DNA from: Pythium myriotylum
Taxonomy: Eukaryota; Oomycota; Peronosporomycetes; Pythiales; Pythiaceae
Reading direction: 5' to 3'
DNA: 64,000 nucleotides
Assembly: GCA_023091665.1 (NCBI GenBank)
Contig: JALJCQ010000017.1
Coordinates: 1,922,001 to 1,986,000 of the forward strand
Part shown: in pieces, positions 9,034-20,921 of the stretch
How the letters are laid out: each line of letters starts with the position of its first letter
Position numbering within the stretch: position 1 is the first letter of the stretch
Program-made: the position numbers and the translations under genes
The notes under the pieces: model-generated
What the model saw: only the letters and a program-made list of their open reading frames with translations
The model's database searches: none
Told to the model about the DNA's origin: nothing

Positions 9034-10104
9034 ACCAAGCGACTGGCGACAGCTCACGGCCGCTCGCCTCGTGTCCAAGGTCGGCATTCTTCAAGCACTC
9101 ATCTTCCGCTTGCGCTCGCACGCAGTGGGAGATCGGCGCGAGGGCTCCGCGATACAATAAGACCAAGTCCACTTGGAAGAAGAATACCGTCACGTGGGAC
9201 TTCGTTTACAGGGTAACTCTTCCGGCCTTGAGCTGTTTCCGTAATGAACTTTTGCAGGCCCGAGAGTGTGGTTGGAACGAGAGAGGATGCTGGTGACACA
9301 GCTGCTTGCATCTCTACGCTTGCAGTCGACCAGTCGACAGTTCGGTGCAGCGCTGATAATGGTTATCATGCCTACTGGGCTGTTCAGAGCGTGAGCTACG
9401 GCTCATCTGTGACTGCACTCGAAGTACCGAATCCTACGAGTGACCTCAGCGACGCTACTCACGTCCCAGCGCGCTGGTTTCTGTCCCTCCCGAGTGACTG
9501 AGGTTCCCTTCTACGTGTGTGACTGGGTTTCATCTGCTCAGTCCATCAGATGCACTTCTAAGCTGTCAGTTTCTCCAGCAGAGCACCCAGAGAGCCACGG
9601 CTGAGCCGCTTTCTTTTGATTTTATGAGAGCCCACTTTCCTATCGAACCAGGAACACACGTTCTTTCTTCCATCGATCTTGCCACGCTTTCCACGCTTTT
9701 TCGCTACAACGAAACGACTCGACGGGAAGTAGGCAAATTTTGCTCTACCGTGCGCACGCGTTGCAGATCTTTCAAATGACGACCTTCTCGACGCGACCCC
9801 GTCTTCAAGAATCCTTCCGTCGCCAACATCTTGTCACACGTCGCACATCCATCGTCCCTTCTTGAATCAAGTGGGGGCATGTCCTTTCGTGCAACGGCCT
9901 GTCCATGAGACGCGGAGCCGTTCCTCGAGCGTTCGTTCCGTTGCTGGCCGTTGCGATGGCTTCGTTGCGGGATTTGCGGCCCCTAGTTCCAAGCCCGTGG
10001 GCGGCGCTTGGTCGCACGCTCTCCTTACTCGCCCCACAGGAGGTTGCCAGTCACCTCACTGACCACTTGCTCACGCGGAGGATAAGATACTCGCAAAGCT
10101 CCCC
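9034..10104. other. intergenic region, no gene recognised
   Basis: Short frames exist on both strands, but none has recognisable protein character. It presumably holds the SmD3 3' end and the promoter of the PX-domain gene. No clear repeats or RNA genes were seen. Confidence 0.5.
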
Positions 10105-11298
10105 ATGACGGGCGTCATCCACTCTCTCTCGGCGTCAATCACGTCGGCACTCGCGGTCAAGCCGTCGACCATCTACGTCCTTCGCGTGGAGAACACGCAG
10201 TCGCGTGATGTGTGGCACCTCCGTCGTTGCTTCTCCGACTTCTGTGACTTGCGCGAGCGCATGCTCGTGCTCATCGACGGCAGCGCACCCAGCCACTTGG
10301 CAAGCAGCGCGCAGAACTCGCCGACGACCGCGACCATCACGGCCATGCGACTGCTCTCGCTGAACCCGTCGCTCCGCGGCGGCTCGCATAACGGATCCAA
10401 CACCAGCAGCCCACGGTCCACGGGCGCGGCTGGCAGTGGACCAGTCCAAGAACGGTTCCCGTACCTGTACGCCAAGTTTCCGCGGCGCCAGTTCTTCGGC
10501 TCGCGTACTAGAAAGGTCATTGAGCAGCGCACACTTGCGCTCAACCAGTTTCTGCAGGAGGCGCTGTGGTTCATGCGCGAGGTGAAAACGCAACACAACA
10601 TCGCCATGTACTTCAGCCTCATGACACAGCTCGAAGTTTTCTTCGATTGCTCCAAGCACGCGAGCAAGGCTGCAGTGAATGGGACCAGCAATTGCGGCCT
10701 CTACCCGGCGTTCTATCCTTTCGTCCACTCGGCTTCCCCCAAGACAGCCTCGCCTGCGCCAGTGATGCCTCTCCCTGTTCCGAAAGCTACCATTTCCAAT
10801 CCCGAGATCGACAGTGCTGCAAAGGACGCAGCAGATCGTGCGCGGGCAATCGCTGCTAGAGGGTTCTGGCAGGCCCCTCTTGCGGACAAGTACGTGGATG
10901 ACGGTAGCGAGAGCGATGAGGAGGCTGATGACTATGAGGAACGCAAAGTGCTCAAGAAAACCATTAGCTGCTTCTTGAACCACGAAGTGCGCGAGCGGCG
11001 AGCCTCAAACCCGGCGAGTCAGTTCTTGGCAGCCCTGCAGACGCGAGCTTCTGAGCGAGATGAGATCGTCTCAGCCACAGACGCATGGGCAGCACGCATT
11101 GAAATCGCTGGCATTCCATCTACGAAGGCTTTGCGCCGCCGAGACGAGTACACCAATGCCGTGCTGATCAAGCAGTATTCCTCTCCGGTACTAGAAGGGA
11201 AAGCAAGTTCAACCAGGGAACGAGGAGACAGCGCAGTCAGCATTATGCCTTCGATGAAGGGGAACACTGAGTGTGTGCGACCTACATGCCGAACGTGA
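10105..11298 (+). CDS. PX-domain protein
   Basis: A 397-residue single-exon protein. The N-terminal half is a PX (phox homology) domain: an initial beta region with I-Y-V-L-R-V, a W-H-L-R-R-C-F-S-D-F-C-D-L block, then F-P-R-R-Q-F-F-G...E-Q-R-T-L-A-L-N-Q-F-L-Q-E-A-L at about 115-155. The last block matches the PX Pro-rich loop and the following helix. A Ser/Asn-rich insertion at about 70-115 splits the domain. PX domains bind phosphoinositides, mostly PI3P on endosomes. The remainder is acidic and probably flexible. No second domain was recognised, so membrane trafficking is an inference from the PX domain only. Confidence 0.8.
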   Translation: MTGVIHSLSASITSALAVKPSTIYVLRVENTQSRDVWHLRRCFSDFCDLRERMLVLIDGSAPSHLASSAQNSPTTATITAMRLLSLNPSLRGGSHNGSNTSSPRSTGAAGSGPVQERFPYLYAKFPRRQFFGSRTRKVIEQRTLALNQFLQEALWFMREVKTQHNIAMYFSLMTQLEVFFDCSKHASKAAVNGTSNCGLYPAFYPFVHSASPKTASPAPVMPLPVPKATISNPEIDSAAKDAADRARAIAARGFWQAPLADKYVDDGSESDEEADDYEERKVLKKTISCFLNHEVRERRASNPASQFLAALQTRASERDEIVSATDAWAARIEIAGIPSTKALRRRDEYTNAVLIKQYSSPVLEGKASSTRERGDSAVSIMPSMKGNTECVRPTCRT

Positions 11299-11499
11299 AC
11301 GAAACGTTGGTACCACCAAAATTTTGAGTTACTTCACGGAGCGCTTGATGTTTCTGGCGCCGACTTCTCGAAGTCACCGCGAGAAACATCAAATGGCAAT
11401 CGCCGTAGCGATCAAAAATTGGCTATTGTATAAGAATGACAGTGTCATCTGTGATCTCACCCACACAAAGTATGAATCATGATTGTTGAGTTATCTTAA

Positions 11500-14400
11500 T
11501 CATTTGCTGTTGCTCTTGTCTTCGAAACGTGATTTGATCACTTTGTCTGCGATCACAACGATCTTTTCGAACGCAACATGGCTGTACTTGCGCCACCAGA
11601 TCTGATCTCGCCACTGCTTAGATGGGAAGCATGGGCTCGCAAGCCCATGGAAGATCCGTGCAACGTTGTAGCCGTGCCAATCCGTGGAAGGCTGGTGTAT
11701 TGGATCGTCCGCATCGCGATCACTATCGTTGATGACGGCCGCAGGAGGACGCGATGCTAATGCCTCCACATCTTGTTCGATGGCGTACACCAGATCAGGC
11801 GTTAGCGGAGTCGTAAGGGCACGCCACTGTGCCAGTTCTTCATCACCTTCATCGTTATGGTCAAAGTGGGTCTCATCAAAATACTTGCTCAATCTTTCCT
11901 CCAATGAGCACTGATTGACGACAGAATCTTGTAAAATGTCCGCGTTTAAATCCAGCTGTAGAGCACCCACGGTCATTACATCCGTTGCAGACGCATTCAA
12001 TGCTGAATATAGGTAACGTAGCCGCTTCAGTTCCAATTCTCCTAGCTCTTCGTGGCGTCTAAAGAGTCTCTGAGTCCAATTGGTGACGCAATGACGCCGT
12101 CGTAGACGCTCTCTTGCGTCATCATCAAGTCTAGTAGCCCACTCGAGTTCGAGATCGAAGGCAGGTCTCTCCATCTGAAACTTGCGGATGAGCCCACTAG
12201 CTTGCCACGCTCGAACGTTTTGCATCAGTCGGCGAGACTGGCTGTCCACCACTTGGTCGTTGTTGGGGTGCCCCACAGGGAAGAGCTCTCGTGCCAACGC
12301 TCCGACGTGGAAGTACACGCGTAGATGACGCAGATATCCTTCGACTTCAATCTCTACGTACCCGCGGGCGCTCAATCGATCGTTGTTCGCGAGGATGCCG
12401 ACTAGGCGCTTGAGCATTGGATCTGTCTGCGGACTCTTCAACTGATTTTCCATAAGGGACATGACGCACCAGCTCATTCCTGTGGGGTGAAGACGAACAC
12501 GCAGCTCTTCTTGAATCGTATGGTCAATACTCAAGAGAGTGAGAAAGGTTTCTACCATTGCTGCCTTCATGTCGAGATGTTGTTCGAGTGATGCAATGTC
12601 TAACCATACACGGTAAGACCGTGGTACCTGCTCACCCGACTGGGGTAGCACCACGAGACTCTGGCGTTCAAACTCACGAGGGAATTCGTTCGCATTGGAA
12701 TTCGTGATCAACTCGACCAGTTTCTGAAGCTGAGAAGCATGAAGTGCATTAGAGAAGAGTAGAGATCGAAACGCAAGCACGTCGTCGGTGAGGAGGAAGA
12801 GTAAAGCCGACGCGTCTCGACCATCTCGCCCTGCTCGTCCCACTTGCTGGAGATAGTGTTCAATTGATGACGGTACGTGGTAGTGAATCACCAAGCGGAC
12901 ATTCTGCTTATCAATACCCATTCCGAATGCAATCGTCGCAATTACAAGTTTGACACGCCCACTGAGGAATCCCAAGCGCACTTTTTCTTTGACATCAGGA
13001 TCCATTTTCGCGTGATATGCTGCGATCTTGTGCTTGGTCCACTTGGTGCCTCTGCCTTTTGAGTCTCCTTCAATCGCCAGTCGTTCCTGTAAGAGATTGG
13101 CCATGGCTTCAGCTTGCCACTGCTGGTGAACATACATTATAATCGCACCATTCACATTTGAGGTCGTGAGCAGTTCGCACAATTTCTGAAGCCGGTCTTC
13201 GTCACTTCGCACGCGAACGACATGGAGATGTAGATTCTCACGCTGCCATGGCATCCGCAACACAGCTTCATGCTGATCTTCCTTATCTTCAACTGGCGCA
13301 CTTTTCAGCTGTTTGAGGATGTCACGTTCAACTCGTCGCGATGCCGTCGCCGTTATGGCAAGTACGCTGTCAGCCAGACCGAAGATCTTCTCTAGACGCA
13401 AGTAACTGGGGCGAAAGTGATGGGACCACTCTGAGATGCAATGGGCTTCATCAACACAGACGAGCGAGATACGCGATTGCATCTTCATAAGCAATCTCTG
13501 AAAACCACTTGTAAGTGCTTTTTCTGGTGAAACAAATAGTAGTCGCAGCTTTCCACCTAAGAGATCACGCACGAACTCAGCGTACTGAGTTTTCGAAGAA
13601 CTGGATGTTGACACACACATAGCTTGCTTCTTAAGGACAGCAGGAAGGTTGTGAAACTGATCATTCATGAGAGATACCAGCGGAGAGATCACAATTGTGA
13701 TACCGGGAAGAAAAAGAGCGGGGTACTGATAGCAAAGTGACTTGCCAGCTCCTGTCGGAAGGACGAGAAGTGTGCGCTTTCTCTGAAAAACTCGCTCGAT
13801 TGCCCATCGTTGGCCAGGGCGGAAGTCTGGATGGCCAAAAACAATTCGGAGGTTGGACAGCATCGCTGTGGTCTGCATTTCAAGCGGCGTCGACAGATCC
13901 AACGGAATATAGTTCGAAGTTGGGTCCTCGGATGTGTTAAATTGACCCTCTGCGCTTTCGATGGTCGCCGGCGAAGCAAGCAGTCGTTGAAGTGCAAACT
14001 GGGTATGATTGTCTTCCCATAAGAAATAGTCACAGCGGCCTTCATCGAACCCAAGTGGGCACGAGAAGAATGCTTTACCGTGATTTTTGCTCTTCTTCTT
14101 AACAAGCATGCGCTGGCAAACCAGAGCGTGTTGGCATCGTGGCGGTTCGATCTCCTGAAGGTTGGGATTCGAGAACTCGTTTTCCGGAAGTTGCTGACTC
14201 CCGTCTACTCCTGCTTCATGACGTTTCAACATTTCAAGGCACTCCTCAATGAAGTCGATGCCGTCGTCGAGAAGCCCTCCAGCTACGGTAACAGAAGTAT
14301 CCGTAGTATGCGAGCTTTGTTGGTCTTTTTCCTCGATGTCGACGAAACCCCTGGAGCGTAGATAAGCTGGCTGCTTCTTAGCTTTGCCTGAGCTTCCTTT

Positions 14401-15102
14401 GAACCTTTTGCGCATGTTCAGCCGCACAAAATTGTCACTCACTGTGTGACTGTGTTTTTCATCCTTCCATTGATCAAAGCTAGAGTTTGCTTTGTCCTTG
14501 ACATCTTCGTGAACTCTTGAAGAGTCGAAAGCATCAAGTTCAATGGTGTGAGGTGCTTCAAACTCCCACTTATCCCCACCACTGGATTTCGGTTTGTGCG
14601 AAGAAGTGCGCAACGACAATGACGTAGGAGCAGTCTTAGCCATAACCTGAGGTTGGTTTGAACGATCAGGTTGGGCACAATCAGGAAGGAAAACGCTTGC
14701 ATTCAATGGCAGCGAAGCACCTTCATCTTCAATCGTCGCTTCTCTAGTCCGCTTGGTGGTGCCGTAGATCTCTGCGAAGACGTCGTCGAACGATTCTGTT
14801 GGCGGCCCAGTTGGCGTGGAGGACGCAGTATCGTGGCTGTCGCTGGTCGGGCGCTTGGGTAATTTGGTCGGCTGCGACCAGCCGATGCCGCGTGGCAGCT
14901 TCTGGGGCTTGGCTTCAAATCCAGAGCGCGGGCGCTTCTTCTGCGTGGACGAGTCGCCGTCGCCCGAGTCATTGGCCTTCTTTTTCAGCTTCTTCTTCTT
15001 CGCGACTGCACGCACGAGCCATCCGCAGTCGTCGTCGGCTCGCGGCGCAGGCGCAGAGGGCGCAGGCGGCGCCGCTGGTGCTTGACTCCGACGAGGCCAC
15101 AT
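11500..15102 (-). CDS. RecQ-family DNA helicase with GRF zinc finger
   Basis: About 1200 residues from the ATG at 15100-15102 (the frame is open further but only from GTG). A basic, disordered N-terminus of about 320 residues is followed by a GRF-type zinc finger (C-x-H...F-F-S-C-P...C-D-Y-F-L-W). The RecQ helicase core comes next: motif I L-P-T-G-A-G-K-S, motif II D-E-A-H-C-I-S-E-W-S-H-H-F-R-P, motif III I-T-A-T-A, and motifs V/VI G-M-G-I-D-K-Q-N-V-R and Q-x-x-G-R-A-G-R-D-G. A long C-terminal region follows. RecQ enzymes unwind DNA 3'-5' in replication repair and recombination. The C-terminus lacks an obvious HRDC domain. Subfamily is uncertain; RecQ4-like is possible. It converges with the PX gene about 200 bp away. 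Confidence 0.9.
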   Translation of the reverse strand: MWPRRSQAPAAPPAPSAPAPRADDDCGWLVRAVAKKKKLKKKANDSGDGDSSTQKKRPRSGFEAKPQKLPRGIGWSQPTKLPKRPTSDSHDTASSTPTGPPTESFDDVFAEIYGTTKRTREATIEDEGASLPLNASVFLPDCAQPDRSNQPQVMAKTAPTSLSLRTSSHKPKSSGGDKWEFEAPHTIELDAFDSSRVHEDVKDKANSSFDQWKDEKHSHTVSDNFVRLNMRKRFKGSSGKAKKQPAYLRSRGFVDIEEKDQQSSHTTDTSVTVAGGLLDDGIDFIEECLEMLKRHEAGVDGSQQLPENEFSNPNLQEIEPPRCQHALVCQRMLVKKKSKNHGKAFFSCPLGFDEGRCDYFLWEDNHTQFALQRLLASPATIESAEGQFNTSEDPTSNYIPLDLSTPLEMQTTAMLSNLRIVFGHPDFRPGQRWAIERVFQRKRTLLVLPTGAGKSLCYQYPALFLPGITIVISPLVSLMNDQFHNLPAVLKKQAMCVSTSSSSKTQYAEFVRDLLGGKLRLLFVSPEKALTSGFQRLLMKMQSRISLVCVDEAHCISEWSHHFRPSYLRLEKIFGLADSVLAITATASRRVERDILKQLKSAPVEDKEDQHEAVLRMPWQRENLHLHVVRVRSDEDRLQKLCELLTTSNVNGAIIMYVHQQWQAEAMANLLQERLAIEGDSKGRGTKWTKHKIAAYHAKMDPDVKEKVRLGFLSGRVKLVIATIAFGMGIDKQNVRLVIHYHVPSSIEHYLQQVGRAGRDGRDASALLFLLTDDVLAFRSLLFSNALHASQLQKLVELITNSNANEFPREFERQSLVVLPQSGEQVPRSYRVWLDIASLEQHLDMKAAMVETFLTLLSIDHTIQEELRVRLHPTGMSWCVMSLMENQLKSPQTDPMLKRLVGILANNDRLSARGYVEIEVEGYLRHLRVYFHVGALARELFPVGHPNNDQVVDSQSRRLMQNVRAWQASGLIRKFQMERPAFDLELEWATRLDDDARERLRRRHCVTNWTQRLFRRHEELGELELKRLRYLYSALNASATDVMTVGALQLDLNADILQDSVVNQCSLEERLSKYFDETHFDHNDEGDEELAQWRALTTPLTPDLVYAIEQDVEALASRPPAAVINDSDRDADDPIHQPSTDWHGYNVARIFHGLASPCFPSKQWRDQIWWRKYSHVAFEKIVVIADKVIKSRFEDKSNSK

Positions 15103-15547
15103 CCCTCCCCATTGAGCACCTCCGTCGGGCAAAAAGCGCGCCAACACTTTTGATTGGCTGATAATAATGTGTCCACATCTAGTGTGGTCTACGCCACTTC
15201 GAGACGGTCGGGGTCTCTAGGTCGTGGAGTTTCTCCCATGCACGGACGTTGCCACTGCATTATCAGTGCACAAATCCCTCCAAGTGATACGCAGGAGACT
15301 GCCATCATCACGAAGTTGTGATGATGGCAAGGGGCGATCCAAATCACACATCACGCCGATTGTCCATCTGCACAGGTGGGGACCGCAGTATAAACCAATG
15401 GGATCAACTGATAGAAATTTTCAACCAACCATATCGTGGAAACGTTGGACCTTTCGTCTCATCTTCCTTGAAGGCCTCCATTCGTCTGGCAAGAAGAGAT
15501 GGAGGATCTTGTTCGTCTCCCTCGCGCCACTTGACGATTGACGCGCC

Positions 15548-17113
15548 ATGGAGAAGCTGCTCGCCATCGAGGGCGCGACGCCTGCGACGCTGCTGGCTGT
15601 CGGCGGTGCGCTCGCGGTCGGGGCCTTCGTCCTCACGAGCCGCAAGCCCAAGCTGCCGAGCGGCGTGAGCGAGCCCCACGAGCTATCCGACTCGTCCTGG
15701 CTGCTGCAGGACCTCCCAGCCTATCTACACAACGAGGCGCGTATCCATGATTGGATGGCCGATAACTCGGCCTCGTTTCACGGCGAGCCGTGGGTGCTGC
15801 GTATCCCGGGACAGAGAAACATGGTCGTCATCGCTCTACCTGAGCTTGCCGAGGCGGTGCTCGCAACACACTTCGACAGCTTCCCTCGTGGGGAGTTCCA
15901 GTCAGCATACTTGGAGCCCATGTTTGGCAACTCGCTACTCAACTCGGACGGCAAGCGGTGGTACCACCAACGCAAGGCCGCCGCCAAGTTCTTCTCGGCA
16001 AAGTCTCTGCGCCAGTGCATGCTCACCAGTGTTCACAAGAACGTCCTTCAGATGTACGAAGTTGTGGACAAGAGCGTTGCGATGCAGAGCTCAGTGGACC
16101 TGGGGAAGCTTTTCCACGAGTTTGCGCTGCAGACGTTCATCGAGGTCGGCCTGGGCTTGGATCTTCGCTGGATTGGCCACGATGAGCCGAACCCGTTGGA
16201 AGAGGCGATCATGTCGGCGTCAGCCGCCACGCTACGTCGCTTCCGAACGCCTGCATTCTACTGGATAATTTTGCGCGCTTTGCATGCAGGCAGCGAGCGG
16301 GAGCTCGCCCGATCGATGGGTGTGCTTCGTACTTGGATCCAGTCGATCATTTCGCAGAGTCTCCAGGCAGCCCAGAAGACTAAAGGCACGAGCGAAATCC
16401 GCAGTGTGATGGAGCTCTTCCTCGAACAGAGTCACGAAAATGTTGAAGGCATGGGACCTGACGATCTTGCAGAATTTGTACTCACATTTGTGCTTGCAGC
16501 TTACGACACGTCGTCCGTGTCGCTAACGTGGTTCTTCCTCATCCTGGCGAAGTACCCTCGCGTTGAAGCTAAGATTCGAAATGAGATGGCAGCATTACTT
16601 CCATCCATGGGCGTCCAAGAGGACACTTACCTCACAACGGACCACGCCCCAAAGCTAGTCTATTTAGAAGCGACGCTGAAGGAAGTCATGAGACTCTACC
16701 CGGCGATTCCGCTGATGCAACGAGAATGCGTTGAAGACACTGTGGTCTGTGACCGCGTGCTTATCCGTAAGGGTGATTTAGTCGGCATCTCGCCCTATGG
16801 AATGGCGCGTTGCACAGATGTGTGGGGTCCTGACGCCAGCGAGTTCAAACCCGAGCGTTGGATTGACGAGACTACAGGTGAAATCCTGTCGGTGGCAAGC
16901 TCCAAGTTTTCCACATTTAGCAGCGGCCCTCGCATTTGCATCGGCATGAAGCTGGCGATGATGGAACTCCGTGTCGCCACGGCAAACTTGCTCCATCGCT
17001 ATCGCTTTGAGTTGGCTGCTCCGAACGACGCCTCGTATGTGACGATGATTGGCCTTGTGCTGAAGAATCCGCTTATCGTGAAGGCAACTCCTTTATCCAC
17101 AAGCACAGCGTAG
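15548..17113 (+). CDS. cytochrome P450
   Basis: A single-exon 521-residue P450. An N-terminal hydrophobic segment (about 10-25) would anchor it in the ER. The I-helix oxygen-activation motif reads A-A-Y-D-T-S-S, the K-helix E-x-x-R reads E-V-M-R, and the heme-binding loop F-S-S-G-P-R-I-C-I-G has the Cys ligand near residue 463. These motifs predict a functional monooxygenase. The sequence resembles long-chain fatty acid or alkane hydroxylase types (CYP86/CYP4 clan), but the substrate cannot be read from sequence. It lies downstream of the RecQ gene, in the opposite direction. Confidence 0.93.
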   Translation: MEKLLAIEGATPATLLAVGGALAVGAFVLTSRKPKLPSGVSEPHELSDSSWLLQDLPAYLHNEARIHDWMADNSASFHGEPWVLRIPGQRNMVVIALPELAEAVLATHFDSFPRGEFQSAYLEPMFGNSLLNSDGKRWYHQRKAAAKFFSAKSLRQCMLTSVHKNVLQMYEVVDKSVAMQSSVDLGKLFHEFALQTFIEVGLGLDLRWIGHDEPNPLEEAIMSASAATLRRFRTPAFYWIILRALHAGSERELARSMGVLRTWIQSIISQSLQAAQKTKGTSEIRSVMELFLEQSHENVEGMGPDDLAEFVLTFVLAAYDTSSVSLTWFFLILAKYPRVEAKIRNEMAALLPSMGVQEDTYLTTDHAPKLVYLEATLKEVMRLYPAIPLMQRECVEDTVVCDRVLIRKGDLVGISPYGMARCTDVWGPDASEFKPERWIDETTGEILSVASSKFSTFSSGPRICIGMKLAMMELRVATANLLHRYRFELAAPNDASYVTMIGLVLKNPLIVKATPLSTSTA

Positions 17114-17273
17114 GGCTCACGATTTAGCTTCGTTGTTCGTTTTGTGAGGCTCAAAGCTCTTGAAGCAACAAGTGAGATTTCGATCGAAATATCGTAATAT
17201 AGGCGTTGATGTTACGTAAATTACCATATTACGCAGCAAGTGAGCCGCCACCAGACCCCAATCTTGGTGGAAA

Positions 17274-18197
17274 ATGTCTGCAGCCACCGGCGCCAAGGCG
17301 CTGAACGCGATCGAGTTCCTGCGCATCTGCGGCCGCCTGAAGGTGCAGCGTCTGCGATATTTGCGCGTGACACGACGAGGTGTCTGACTCAACTCTGCGA
17401 GCAGCAACTGAAGCGAACGGGATGGGTGAACCACAAGGTGCACCTCCCCGAGTCGGTCGCCGACCACATGTACCGCATGGGTATTTGCTGCATGCTGATT
17501 GACGAAGTCAACCCCTCTGTGAATCGTTCCAAGTAAGTGATCGATACACCCTTGGCATTCGTTGTCTGCGTGCGGCATCCTCAACTATTGATTGAAGGTG
17601 CATCAAGATGGCTATTGTCCATGATCTCGCGGAGTCACTTGTTGGCGATATCACCCCACACGATGGTATACGCTCGCGCGCTAGTTGTGTGTGACTCTCG
17701 CTCATAGATGGCGCGTCTATGTAGGTGTTTCGGATGAGGATAAGCATCGCATGGAGAAGGTGGGTGGTGGTAGGTTGGAGGTAGACATTGATCTATGAGC
17801 AACTCAGGATCGTCTGTAGGAAGCGTTAGATCGTATTTGCGAGACGCTAGGGGACTCGCCAGCCGTCGGAGAGATCAAGGATCTGTGGCACGAGTACGAA
17901 GCAGGCACAAGCGAGGAGGCGCGTATGGTCAAGGACTTTGACAAATTTGAGATGATCCTCCAGGCCGACGACTATGAGCGCGGTAAGTCTAGGATGCGTC
18001 GCAAACGGGTTTCACATCGGAAGCACTGAGCCTAGACCCCCACCACAGCCCAGAACGTCAAGCTGGACGACTTTTTCCGCAGCACCCAGGGCAAGTTCCG
18101 CACGCCGCTCGTGCGCTCGTGGGCAGACGAGCTCACCAGGCAGCGCAACGAGCGGTTCGAGGCCGTCGAGGCCCAGGAGAAGCAGCACGAGGCGTAG
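17274..18197 (+). CDS. HD-domain 5'-nucleotidase/phosphohydrolase (HDDC2 type)
   Basis: Six exons (17274-17342, 17405-17532, 17598-17665, 17725-17759, 17820-17982, 18049-18197) give 203 residues. All introns are GT-AG with consistent phases. The HD domain has the first His in V-A-D-H-M-Y-R-M, the H-D pair in I-V-H-D-L-A-E and the distal Asp in K-D-F-D-K-F-E-M. Together with G-D-I-T-P and E-Y-E-A, these are characteristic of the HDDC2/YfbR family, which dephosphorylates deoxynucleoside monophosphates using a divalent metal. With five introns it is the most intron-rich gene in the window. Confidence 0.88.
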
Positions 18198-18551
18198 AGT
18201 CGCCTTTGGTCATCCACATCAATACAGAGAGACAGTCGCGAGCACCCGAGCGAGGCCAACGCCAGTGGTGACGCCATGGCCGCGGCCCGGAGATTGAGCC
18301 CGTTTGTCGTCATCTGTCAACGTGAACTTGTTGGACAGGCCGCTGCAAAAAGCGCTTTTCCAACTGATAACCCGTATTTACGCGCGGAGCTGCTCGTAAA
18401 AACCAGCGGCGCGGAGCTATTTTTGGGCCAATGCCGTGACGAGGTCTCCGTGGGTCAAGGCATCCTGCGGTGGTGGCGTTGATCCCGCGGCGCAATTGGC
18501 TCGCCGCGTGCCCACGCCTCAGAAACCAAACCGCCTCGCCCGCCGTCAGCC

Positions 18552-19439
<888 letters not shown>

Positions 19440-19854
19440 ACGACTTTCTCCAGTTCTAGCTCTGCTCGCTCGCGTGCGACTCGGGAAGTTGCGCAAGTCT
19501 GTAGATCATAGCTACCCCACCACGTTCTCCGCTTCGACTTTACGATCGGAATATACACCACCACTGCCATTGCTACATGCACATGCTCGCCTTGTGTTGC
19601 TACGATTGATGTATCCACTTCTCATTGCCACGCATGTCGAGAGGACGTGCGATCCCGTTCGAGTCGTCCATCAAGTTCTCGCCACTTTGACCTTCGAACT
19701 TAGCCGAGATAAGTACGATTGCCGCAAAACGTACTTTGCAGGATATATATAGTAAAACGAACGAACCGTGTCATCATCCGTGGATTTGTGGCTTCATCAA
19801 TCTCGCCAGCAGCTCCTGTGGACCTCCAGCGCTCAGTCAGTCTCGAACGCTACG

Positions 19855-20662
19855 ATGGCCAAGAACGCGCTCCTGAACCTCTACCTGCTGGCCTACAACG
19901 CCGCCAACGCCGCCGGCTGGGCCTTGGTGCTCTACCTCACGGCCACGACGGTCTACAATGCCCACGAGCAGGGCAAGGACTGGGAGACCATCTCGCGCGC
20001 GACGTGGGATGCCGTCGAGTGGCCGCTCAAGATTGTGCAGTCGCTCGCGGCGCTCGAGATCGTCCACGCCGCCGTCGGTTTTGTGCGCTCGCCTCTCGGA
20101 TCGACGTTCATGCAAGGTATGGCGACGGATTTGCGCCGCAGTGCATGCAGAGAAATGACTCGTTTTCTGCAGTGTCGTCGCGCCTGTGGCTGCTCTGGGG
20201 CATCAACGTGCTCTGCCCACAGACTCGCTACCAGTTTGGCTTCCCGCTCATGGTGTTCAGCTGGAGCTTGGTTGAGGTGCCGCGCTACACGTTTTACGCG
20301 CTCAACCTTTACAACGCTGTGCCGTCGTTCATCTTCTTCTTGCGCTACCACTTGTTCATGGTTCTCTACCCATCGGGTGTCGGTGGTGCGTTTGCGTCGG
20401 GCTTAGGACTGGAGTGTTCCCTTGTGACTGACATCACTCCATTCACATAGGTGAGGTGCTCTGCATGTTGAGCGCGCTTCCCTACCTCAAGACCGGCGCT
20501 TACTCGATCCAGCTTCCGAACACCCACAACGTCGCCGTCTCGCTCTACGTGGTCGTGATCCTGATCCTGATCGTGTACATCCCGGGCCTTCCGGTCATGT
20601 ACAGCCACATGCTCACCCAGCGCAACCGCGCCTACTCCAAGCCGAAGGCGAAGACGGCGTGA
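19855..20662 (+). CDS. HACD: very-long-chain 3-hydroxyacyl-CoA dehydratase (PTPLA/PHS1 family), copy 1
   Basis: Exons 19855-20116, 20173-20382 and 20451-20662 give 227 residues with about six membrane segments. Family motifs are Y-L-L-A-Y-N at the N-terminus, L-E-I-V-H-A, the R-x-x-x-G-F-P-L block and the catalytic region S-W-S-L-V-E-V-P-R-Y-x-F-Y with the conserved Tyr and Glu. The family removes water from 3-hydroxyacyl-CoA in the ER fatty acid elongation cycle. The C-terminus (K-P-K-A-K-T-A) is Lys-rich, suggesting ER retention. It is a tandem duplicate of the next gene but has an extra intron after S-T-F-M-Q. Confidence 0.92.
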
Positions 20663-20808
20663 TCGCGATTAGACATGGTAATGCGCGGTTAAATGCATGT
20701 CGAGAGCCCTTCTCGATTCAACTAGTCGCCCCCTTGATCGACATGCATTGATGCACTTCCCCTTCCACAGACCTACTGAGATAACATCAAACTCAAAATA
20801 AACCGACA

Positions 20809-20820
20809 GTTACCGGTAAC
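20809..20820. promoter_or_regulatory. palindrome GTTACCGGTAAC upstream of dehydratase copy 2
   Basis: A 12-bp perfect palindrome about 100 bp before the ATG. It shares the TACCGGTA core with sites in other promoters of this window (39696, 56088, 56101). Function is inferred from recurrence and position only. Confidence 0.45.
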
Positions 20821-20921
20821 GTCCCCCACTGCAACGGTGTCAACGTTGACACGCCATTTCGACGCCCAGACGTTTTCCTTCCAAATCCCGACGCCACCAA
20901 CTCCCTCGGCCCGTCGTCGTC

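Noticed and set aside
10135..10983. Minus-strand frame of 282 codons opposite the PX gene
   Set aside because: It is a GC-rich shadow of the PX-domain frame, with no domain and Arg/His-rich composition typical of antisense reading.
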